From: Polaromonas sp. | Lineage (GTDB): Bacteria > Pseudomonadota > Gammaproteobacteria > Burkholderiales > Burkholderiaceae_C | NCBI GenBank assembly: GCA_013205645.1 | Contig: JABMMH010000256.1 | Location: 1 to 6,326 of the forward strand | DNA length: 6,326 nucleotides | Reading direction: 5' to 3' | In this document: positions 1 to 6,000 of the stretch, one piece after another | Numbering within the stretch: position 1 is the first letter of the stretch | Layout: every line of letters begins with the position of its first letter | The notes under the pieces: generated by a model | What the model was told of the DNA's origin: nothing | Databases searched by the model: none | The model's input: only the letters and a program-made list of their open reading frames with translations | Position numbers and translations under genes: made by a program

Positions 1-132
1 ATCAGCAACCCGGATGAAGAGATCCGCCTGCGCAACCCAGCGTACCAAGCGCAATTGTCAGACGCCCTCATGCGCGGCATCTTGACTTACTTCGCTAAAA
101 ACCCTCCGCTGGCGCGCAATCGGGCGCTGTAG
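1..132 (+). CDS. amiC: N-acetylmuramoyl-L-alanine amidase, C-terminal fragment (AmiC-like)
   Basis: The window opens inside a gene; frame 1 is open from the first base and ends at TAG (130-132), giving 43 residues. They begin ISNPDEEIRLRNPAYQ and end YFAKNPPLARNRAL. This closely resembles the C-terminus I know from AmiC-type periplasmic amidases of Burkholderiales, where an ISNPxEE segment follows the last strand of the Amidase_3 domain and the protein ends in a YFAKNPPLARxRxL-like tail. These zinc enzymes cleave the amide bond between N-acetylmuramic acid and L-alanine in peptidoglycan and help daughter cells separate. The zinc ligands and the signal peptide lie upstream of the window, so catalytic integrity cannot be judged. 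The next gene starts about 160 bp later and no convincing intrinsic terminator is visible between them. Assignment rests on the tail alone. Confidence 0.82.
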   Translation: MSNPDEEIRLRNPAYQAQLSDALMRGILTYFAKNPPLARNRAL

Positions 133-294
133 AGACGCGCTCTGGCTCGACGACGGGCCAACAATCGGCACTACGCCCGCATTGAATCCCGACTATTTAG
201 GTACCTTAATTTTATAAATCATAAAAATACGGGAAATAATTTACACTTCTTAACCAATTAATACTGACCACTGCAGTCACATTTGCCTATAGCC
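133..294 (+). other. Intergenic leader upstream of the kinase operon
   Basis: This gap contains no gene I can support. Its first half is GC-rich like the flanking coding DNA; roughly 190-265 is strongly AT-rich, as expected for a promoter region. It contains an imperfect 16-bp dyad (195-210) and an all-AT 6-bp inverted repeat (210-215 with 221-226, 5-nt loop). The latter has no GC stem and no T-run, so it is unlikely to be an intrinsic terminator for the amidase gene. No sigma70 pair with good hexamers and 16-18 bp spacing stood out: TTTACA at 240-245 and AATACT at 260-265 are only 14 bp apart. A promoter for the kinase/regulator pair probably lies here, but I cannot place it. Confidence 0.4.
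195..210. promoter_or_regulatory. Imperfect 16-bp palindrome, possible operator for the kinase operon
   Basis: The sequence ATTTAGGTACCTTAAT is a dyad centred on GGTACC: the inner 8 bp (199-206) are perfectly symmetric, one T:T mismatch follows on each side, then three more symmetric bases. It lies 85-100 bp upstream of the kinase ATG, within the AT-rich block. Symmetry and position fit a binding site for a dimeric regulator, possibly for autoregulation. AT-rich DNA yields short dyads by chance, so this is only a candidate. Confidence 0.2.
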
Positions 295-2088
295 ATGTCC
301 CCAGACCAGCACAGCGCCTCCTCTGCCGACAATCGCCTCTTGCGGGTGATACAAGCGTGGCATCGCCTGCCGCTGTCGTTGGCCACTTTGGCGTTGGCGT
401 CTCCTTTCCTTGTGCTGCTGTGGGTCTTGGTGTGGTCTGAACTACAGCTCCAGACACAGACGCTGCAACAAAAAGAAGAAAGCCGCATCACCCGCACAAG
501 CGAGCTGAGTGCTCAGTCAATCAAGTCGCTGTTCGTCAGCGCTGATCAGGTTTTACTCGAAATGCGCGGCTACTGGCAAAACCATCCAACCGAATTTGAT
601 CAAGTGCTCCGAGACCGCCGCTCTAAGCTTGAGCTCGGCGACGTTTTTGATGTATCCGTCATTGACGCACGTGGCCATGTGGTGAAACACCGCACGCAAC
701 AACGTGCACACCAAAACCCCCTGTACGACAGCACCCTCTGGTCTAGGCACCGTGAGGACCCTAGAGACCGACTGCTCATGGGGCCGGCCTTTTTTGACCG
801 CATCACAGATCGCTGGCTGCTGCCATTCACCCGGCCGTTGTTGTCGCCCTCAGGACAGTTTGAAGGTGTTATCACCCTTGTGGTGCCGACCGACTATTTC
901 AGCCGCGTGCTGCAGCACACCACCCTGCGCAACGACAGCGTGTTCAGCCTGATTGATTTGGAGACTGGCAACTTGATTCTGCGCGCCATCAAAATCCGCG
1001 ACACGCCAGCGACCCATTCGAACGCCCTGTCATCCACAGGCTTCTGGTCCATGATGAATGCAGGCATCCCCGTTTCGAGTTCAGGCGAGATGGTCAGTCA
1101 GTTGCCGCATCCCCTCAACAGGCTACCAAACGACGCGCTAGCCATGGTCAATGCATGGCCGCTCAGTGGCATGAGCCGCACGACGTCTGCGTTTGACCCC
1201 ATCGAGCGCCTGTATGGCTGGGAAAAGCTCCAACGCATCCCACTGCTTTTGAGCGTTGGCTCACCCACCAGCGACTTTGACAACTTACTCGCCACCCACC
1301 AACTGCGCCACGCTATCGCGGGCTTGGCCTTCAGCCTGCTGGCACTGGGCATGGCCGCTGGCTTCAAGGCCTATGACCGCTCACGCAGGCGCAATCGGCA
1401 GGCCCTGCGCGAATTAGCCGCCCATCAAATTGACTTGATTGAAGACGAACGCAGATTTCTGGCACGAGAAATTCATGACGACCTCGGTCAGCGCCTCTCG
1501 GCGTTGCGGCTTGACCTCGCCATGGCCATCAACGCCATGCGCAGCACTTGCTCGGCCAGCCTGCTGGCCCAAGTAGAGCAACTCAAGAGCGCCATAGACG
1601 ACATCTTACGCATCACCCGAGACCTGTCAAAAAAAGTCCGTCCGCCCTCGCTGAACATCGGCTTTTTGCCCGCAGTCGAAGCGCTGTGCGATGAATTCAA
1701 TGAACGACTGCCAGCCACGGTGCGGCTAGTCAACCACACCCGTACCGGGATCGTCCCCAGCGAAGCCTGTGCCATCGCCGCCTACCGCCTTCTGCAGGAG
1801 TCACTCAACAACGCTGCACGCCACGCCCACTGCCAACACATCGACATCAGCCTAGACGTGGTCGATGACTGGCTGCATCTGTGGGTGATTGACGACGGTG
1901 TCGGCTTTGACCCGCAAACCAAGACCAGCAGCCGCACTTACGGCCTGCTCGGCATGCGCGAACGCGTTGCCGCGCTAGGCGGGGAGCTCCGCGTGAAAAG
2001 CCAAGCAGGCCAAGGCTGCAAGCTGCTGGCACTTCTGCCCCTGGGCGGTATGGCCATCGACATCACTCCACAGGACCGCAAACTATGA
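295..2088 (+). CDS. Membrane sensor histidine kinase, NarX/UhpB class (HisKA_3 + HATPase_c)
   Basis: A 597-residue sensor kinase that should autophosphorylate on histidine and pass the phosphate to the regulator encoded next. Counting from the ATG at 295, there is one membrane helix near residues 25-48, then a periplasmic region of about 290 residues. Within it, FDVSVIDARG (from 118) and DRITDRWLLPFTRPLL (about 169-184) followed by GxFxGVITLVV look like a PDC/dCache sensor fold. A second helix spans about 339-361. The HisKA_3 dimerisation helix carries the H-box REIHDDLGQRLSAL with phospho-acceptor His394. The ATPase domain has the N-box LQESLNNAARHA (500 on), G1 DDGVGF (533-538) and G2 GLLGMRER (550 on), all intact. 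The frame opens after TGA 265-267. A TTG at 283 would add four residues; neither start has a good Shine-Dalgarno, so I prefer ATG. Its TGA overlaps the next start by 4 bp. The ligand is unknown. Confidence 0.93.
   Translation: MSPDQHSASSADNRLLRVIQAWHRLPLSLATLALASPFLVLLWVLVWSELQLQTQTLQQKEESRITRTSELSAQSIKSLFVSADQVLLEMRGYWQNHPTEFDQVLRDRRSKLELGDVFDVSVIDARGHVVKHRTQQRAHQNPLYDSTLWSRHREDPRDRLLMGPAFFDRITDRWLLPFTRPLLSPSGQFEGVITLVVPTDYFSRVLQHTTLRNDSVFSLIDLETGNLILRAIKIRDTPATHSNALSSTGFWSMMNAGIPVSSSGEMVSQLPHPLNRLPNDALAMVNAWPLSGMSRTTSAFDPIERLYGWEKLQRIPLLLSVGSPTSDFDNLLATHQLRHAIAGLAFSLLALGMAAGFKAYDRSRRRNRQALRELAAHQIDLIEDERRFLAREIHDDLGQRLSALRLDLAMAINAMRSTCSASLLAQVEQLKSAIDDILRITRDLSKKVRPPSLNIGFLPAVEALCDEFNERLPATVRLVNHTRTGIVPSEACAIAAYRLLQESLNNAARHAHCQHIDISLDVVDDWLHLWVIDDGVGFDPQTKTSSRTYGLLGMRERVAALGGELRVKSQAGQGCKLLALLPLGGMAIDITPQDRKL
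2072..2075 (+). promoter_or_regulatory. Ribosome binding site of the response regulator inside the kinase gene
   Basis: AGGA lies 9 nt before the ATG at 2085, inside the last codons of the kinase gene. With the ATGA stop/start overlap (2085-2088), this supports the chosen regulator start and indicates translational coupling, giving roughly matched synthesis of kinase and regulator. Confidence 0.5.
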
Positions 2089-2732
2089 ACGGTCACACCT
2101 TGGCTGGGGTCAGCATCAAAGTGCTCATTGCAGACGACCATGCGATGTTTCGCGGCGCCCTTGGCCGCCTCATCGACAGCGAACCCGACCTGCAGGTGGT
2201 GGCGCTGGCCCACGACGGCGCAAGCACCTTGCAGCAACTGGCAGACAACCCTTGCGACGTGCTGCTGCTAGACCTGACCATGCCCGAACCCAGCGGCTCC
2301 CAACTCATCTCCCTCATTCGTGAAAAATGGCCACAGCAACGCCTGTTGGTGGTCAGCATGCTCGACACGCCGCGCATCGTGCGCACTGCGCTAGATGCCG
2401 GGGCCAACGGCTACATCACCAAAGACAGCGAACCCGCAACCCTGCTGCAAGCACTGCGGGTGGTCGCAGCGGGTGGGCGCCATGTCGAACCAAGCCTCAT
2501 GGAGGCGATGCTGTTTGCCCCAGCACCCGCCCCCAAACTGACACCACGCGAGACAGAAATACTCAAACGCCTAGCAGCAGGCCAAAGCAACAGCGCCATT
2601 GCCAGGAGTCTGTACATCACAGACAAAACCGTCAGCAGCCACAAGGCCAACCTCATGGCCAAACTCAGCATCCAAAATTTAGCCGACCTATTACGCTACG
2701 CCATGGACCACGGCTTGGCGCCCAAAGTGTGA
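2085..2732 (+). CDS. NarL/FixJ-family response regulator (REC + LuxR-type HTH)
   Basis: A 215-residue two-domain DNA-binding response regulator, the usual size for the family. The receiver domain spans about residues 11-127: acidic pocket Asp17-Asp18, phospho-acceptor Asp63 in LLLDLTMP, switch Ser91 in LLVVSML, and conserved Lys113 in GYITKD. After a short Ala/Pro-rich linker (APAPAP, about 145-150), a LuxR-type helix-turn-helix begins at LTPRETEIL (152) and includes the recognition helix in ITDKTVSSHKANLMAKL (178-194). All phosphorylation residues are present, so it should respond to the partner kinase encoded just upstream, with which it overlaps by 4 bp. The N-terminus has about ten residues before the first receiver strand (IKVLIADD), slightly longer than usual; no better start exists downstream and AGGA supports this one. 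Targets are unknown. The nearest candidate is the adhesin gene 343 bp downstream, plus autoregulation. Confidence 0.95.
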   Translation: MNGHTLAGVSIKVLIADDHAMFRGALGRLIDSEPDLQVVALAHDGASTLQQLADNPCDVLLLDLTMPEPSGSQLISLIREKWPQQRLLVVSMLDTPRIVRTALDAGANGYITKDSEPATLLQALRVVAAGGRHVEPSLMEAMLFAPAPAPKLTPRETEILKRLAAGQSNSAIARSLYITDKTVSSHKANLMAKLSIQNLADLLRYAMDHGLAPKV

Positions 2733-2744
2733 ACCACACGATTT

Positions 2745-2772
2745 TTGACGTCCTGATACAAAAAGATACAAA
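2745..2772 (+). promoter_or_regulatory. Possible sigma70 promoter for the adhesin gene
   Basis: TTGACG (2745-2750, 5 of 6 to the -35 consensus) is followed after 16 bp by TACAAA (2767-2772, 4 of 6 to the -10 consensus). It lies immediately after the regulator stop codon and would start transcription near 2779, giving an adhesin leader of about 300 nt. The GATACAAA direct repeat overlaps the spacer and the -10, so a bound regulator there would affect initiation. Hexamer matching by eye; such matches occur by chance. Confidence 0.3.
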
Positions 2773-2774
2773 TA
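2755..2774 (+). repeat. Tandem direct repeat, 10-bp period (GATACAAAWA x2)
   Basis: Two adjacent copies read GATACAAAAA and GATACAAATA, identical at 9 of 10 positions. A 10-bp period puts both copies on the same face of the DNA helix, which suits cooperative binding of a regulator. They overlap the possible promoter for the adhesin. A regulatory role is inferred only. Confidence 0.5.
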
Positions 2775-2809
2775 TTCACGCAAACCTCAAGGCGCGCAAA
2801 CGCTAGATG

Positions 2810-2825
2810 CTCAGAAAAATCTGAG
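2810..2825 (+). other. Small perfect hairpin, CTCAGA stem with AAAA loop
   Basis: CTCAGA (2810-2815) and TCTGAG (2820-2825) form a 6-bp perfect stem around AAAA. It begins 78 bp after the regulator stop. No T-run follows on either strand, so it does not meet the usual pattern of an intrinsic terminator. It could be a transcript-end stabiliser, a weak or Rho-assisted stop, or chance. Confidence 0.3.
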
Positions 2826-2886
2826 TGATCCCTCCGGCACCCCTTAAGCCATACCGTATAGCTCAATTAGCATACGTCCCGACACA

Positions 2887-2906
2887 GCCAATAACGGCCA
2901 ATAACA
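2887..2906 (+). repeat. Tandem direct repeat, 10-bp period (GCCAATAACR x2)
   Basis: GCCAATAACG is followed directly by GCCAATAACA, identical at 9 of 10 positions. It is a second, unrelated 10-bp-period direct repeat in the same leader, about 170-190 bp upstream of the adhesin start. Possible helical-phase tandem binding site; no matching regulator is known to me. Confidence 0.5.
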
Positions 2907-2966
2907 AAATATACCTATTGCATCGCTGCGACTCCGTTCATGCAACGGGTAGCCAAGCGCTAAAGG

Positions 2967-3011
2967 AACGACAGCAAACCGAATCTTTGCTGCAGAGCGA
3001 GTAGTCGTTTT
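2967..3011 (+). terminator. Compound stem-loop ending in TTTT; possible terminator or attenuator
   Basis: The inner stem CAGCAAA (2972-2978) pairs perfectly with TTTGCTG (2986-2992) around a 7-nt loop. An outer arm AACGA (2967-2971) can continue the helix by pairing with TCGTT (3005-3009) across a one-sided bulge (2993-3004), and TTTT (3008-3011) follows. About 65 nt separate it from the adhesin start. It could terminate the upstream operon's transcript or act as an attenuator in the adhesin leader. The bulge and the short U-run, partly used in the stem, make it a non-standard terminator. Confidence 0.3.
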
Positions 3012-3046
3012 AATCAATCCAATATCCGGTGCGTGACTTTGGTGAA

Positions 3047-3060
3047 TGTGCAGCTGCACA
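3047..3060. promoter_or_regulatory. Perfect 14-bp palindrome, candidate operator at the adhesin gene
   Basis: TGTGCAGCTGCACA is fully self-complementary over 14 bp and ends 15 bp before the GTG at 3076 and 33 bp before the CTG at 3094. The symmetry suits a dimeric DNA-binding protein; in RNA it could form a 5-bp stem with an AGCT loop just upstream of the translation start. A perfect 14-bp dyad is unlikely by chance in a region this short, but no binding protein is identified. Confidence 0.45.
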
Positions 3061-3075
3061 AAATAGAATTTTTCT

Positions 3076-6000
3076 GTGAAAAATAACGGCTCCCTGAATC
3101 GCATTTATCGTCTCGTCTGGAGCCATGTTCTCAATGGTTGGGTGGCTGTTGCTGAATCGGCACGCGGAACCGGGAAAGGCTCAAGCCGCAAGCTCATTGC
3201 TGCGGCCTTGTCGTTGTCATCGGTATTGGCTCATGCTGGCCCGCAAGGGGGCGCAGTTGTCTCGGGCGATGGCAGCATTGCAAAATCGGGCAACACCACC
3301 ACCATCAATCAGAACAGCCAAAACCTTTCACTCACTTGGCAAAGTTTCAACGTTGGCAAACAAGAGGTCGTCAATTTTGTACAACCCTCAGCCACAGCGG
3401 TTGCGATCAACCGTATTTACGACACCAACGGCAGCCAAATTTTGGGGCAGATCAATGCCAATGGTCAGGTCTACCTGATCAACCCGAACGGCATCCTGTT
3501 TGGGCAAGGCGCACAAGTTAACGTCGGCGCCTTGGTCGCGTCAACACTGGACTTGACCGACGACAGCCTGAGCAGCACGACCCGCGTCTTCAGTGGCAAT
3601 GGCACTGGCAGCGTCATCAACCAAGGCACGCTCAACGCAGTGGGTTCAGGCAGTGGCGGCGGCTATGTTGCGCTGCTGGGCAACACGGTCATCAACCAAG
3701 GCACCATCACCGCCCCTCAAGGCACCGTAGCGCTAGGTGCCGCAAGCGCGACCACGCTGACCTTTGAAGGCAGCAGCCTGATCGGCATGCAGATCGACCA
3801 AGGCGTCCTTGACAGCCTTGCGGAGAACAACGGGTTGATTCGCGCTAACGGGGGCGTGGTGATGATGAGCGCAGGCGCTCGCAACGAACTGCTGGCCAGC
3901 GTTGTCAACAACACCGGCGTGCTTGAAGCGAGAACAGTAGAAAGCCACGAAGGCAGCATCACCCTGCTGGCCGGCATGAGCGCGGGTACGGTCCAAGTTG
4001 GCGGCACGCTAGATGCGTCTGCAACCAGTGGCGGCAACGGCGGTTTCATTGAGACCAGTGCGGCCAATGTTAAGTTTGCAGAAGACGCCAAGATCACCAC
4101 CGCAGCAACATCGGGTGAAACCGGCACGTGGCTGATTGATCCCACCGATTTCACGATTGATGAGGGCGGTGGCACGCGAACCGACAGCGGAATAGGCGCA
4201 ACAACGCTTTCTGACGCATTGGACGATACCAACGTCCACATCATGACCTCAGACGCCGCAAACGGCAGTGATGAGGGCGATATCAACGTCAATGCGGCCG
4301 TGACGTGGAACGCCCACAAACTCACACTCACAGCGCACAACGACATCAACATCAATGCCGTGATGACGGCCAACGAAAACGCCAGCCTCGACCTTCAACC
4401 GGCTAGCAAGGGTGGTAGTGGCAACGTTGTTACCGGCCGCAACCTGGATGGAAGCTTCAAGGGCCGGGTGGATTTTTTAGAGGCTGATCGCACAACAGCC
4501 CGCTCGGGCACAGGCTTTTTAACGATCGGGGAGAACAATTACACCGTCATCGGCTCCGTGGCTCAGTTGCAAGCGATGGATGCCAACACCCACTATGCCG
4601 TTGGCAGCAACATCGACAACGCAAACGTCGCCTTCACATCGATCGCTAATTTCAACCGCACTTTCGATGGCTTGGGTCACACCATTTCCAACTTGGCCAT
4701 CACGGGCGGCGTCAACACCGGTCTGTTTGGCAACACCACCGGCGCCATGATTCAAAACATCGGACTGGTGGGCGGTAGCGTGACAGGCGCTGCCGGCACG
4801 GGCGCGTTGATCGGCAACATGAACGCAGGCACCGTTAACAACAGTTACAGCACGGCCAGTGTGAGTGGCGACGCGGGAACGGGCGGTCTGGTCGGCAGCA
4901 TGGTAGGCGCGGGCGGCAGCATCCACGACAGCTACGCCAAGGGCGCAGTCAAAGGTGACGCAGCCACAGGCGGTCTCGTCGGCAGTCTGGCCAACTCAGG
5001 CGACATCACCAACAGTTATGCAACTGGCAATGTCAACACCACGTTTGCTGGTGCCGCTGGTGTGGGTGGCTTGGTGGGCAGCAGCGCTGACTCGGGCGAT
5101 ATCAATAACAGTTACGCGACAGGTAACGTCACCAGTACGGGCGCAGGCACTGCAGGCACTGGTGGACTGGTCGGCAGCAGTGCGGACTCGGGCACGATCA
5201 GCGACAGCTTTGCTACAGGCAACGTACAAAACACGGGTGCGGACGGTGCCGGATTCGGTGGCTTGGTTGGCAGCAGCGCTGCCTCAGGCAACATCAGCAC
5301 CAGCTATGCCATGGGCGATGTAACAAGCGGCGGCGCCGGTACCGGCGGTCTGGTCGGCAGCAACACCAGCGGCGCCATATTTCAAAGCTATGCCGTCGGC
5401 AACGTGAGTGGCGGCGGCGCAGGCACCGGCGGTCTGGTCGGCAGCAACACACTGGGCACCATCAGTGAAAGCTTTGCAGCAGGCAACGTGACCGGTTTGG
5501 GCGCCTCTACCGGCGGCTTGGTTGGCAGCAATGCGATCACCGGCAAGATTCATGACACCTACGCAGCAGGCAACGTCAACGTCAACGGCAGCGGTGCCGG
5601 CACGGGCGGACTGGTGGGCCACAACTTTGGAAGCATCAACAACAGCTATGCAGCCGGTGTTGTGGTGGGGAATGCCGACACGGTCGGTGCATTCGTTGGC
5701 AGTGACGTGCCGGGCACGGTCAGCAATAGCTTCTGGAAGATCCCGGATGGCGACGCTGTCAAGATGACGGGCACGGGCACGAGCAGCCTAATAAGCATGG
5801 GTCTGACAGACGACCAGTTGAAGACGCAAGCCAATTTCACGGGCTCTACAACGGCGAACGGCAACAACTCACTGGCATGGGATTTCAGCAACGTCTGGAC
5901 CATGCCCCCGAGCACGGCCAGCTACGTTTACCCCATTTTCAAAAAGTTGGTCAAACAGGTCACGGTGACCGCCAACAGCGCATCCAAAATCTATGACGGT

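Larger units (their letters stand above)
2733..3075 (+). other. 343-bp non-coding region upstream of the adhesin, rich in dyads and repeats
   Basis: No coding frame here is convincing: a reverse-strand frame of 86 codons (2844-3104) crosses the adhesin start and shows no recognisable motif. The region is less GC-rich than the genes on either side. It holds a possible sigma70 promoter, two tandem direct repeats with 10-bp period, two hairpins and a 14-bp perfect palindrome, each listed separately. The simplest reading is a large promoter and leader region controlling the adhesin gene, probably including the end of the kinase/regulator transcript. Confidence 0.6.

Noticed and set aside
121..179. 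CGGGCG / CGCCCG complementarity across the end of the amidase gene
   Set aside because: Six base pairs over a 47-nt loop with no following T-run is not a credible terminator.
2327..2806. Forward frame of 159 codons overlapping the response regulator
   Set aside because: It is Arg/Gln/Thr-rich and lies in a shifted frame over an intact, well-conserved regulator; no motif supports it.
2918..2945. Inverted repeat TTGCAT...ATGCAA
   Set aside because: A 6-bp arm separated by 16 nt is common by chance and has no T-run or symmetric extension.
2844..3104. Reverse-strand frame of 86 codons in the intergenic region
   Set aside because: Its start codon would lie within the adhesin's ESPR codons, no ribosome site or family motif is seen, and it spans the dyads of the leader. 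A decayed gene fragment cannot be excluded but is not supported.
3125..3478. Forward frame starting at ATG 3125 (117 codons)
   Set aside because: It is out of frame with the ESPR and TPS domain, which read continuously in another frame through this stretch; the only nearby ATG is therefore not the adhesin start.
3717..4373. Reverse-strand open frame of 218 codons opposite the adhesin gene
   Set aside because: It mirrors the adhesin's biased, repetitive codons (low-complexity Val/Ala/Ser/Pro product), has no recognisable motif, and lies entirely opposite a clear TPS domain.
4519..5622. Several reverse-strand frames with Ala/Asp/Gln-rich repeated motifs opposite the GLUG array
   Set aside because: Their internal repeats (AADQTAG-like) are the antisense reading of the GGLVGS units; they are shadows of the array.
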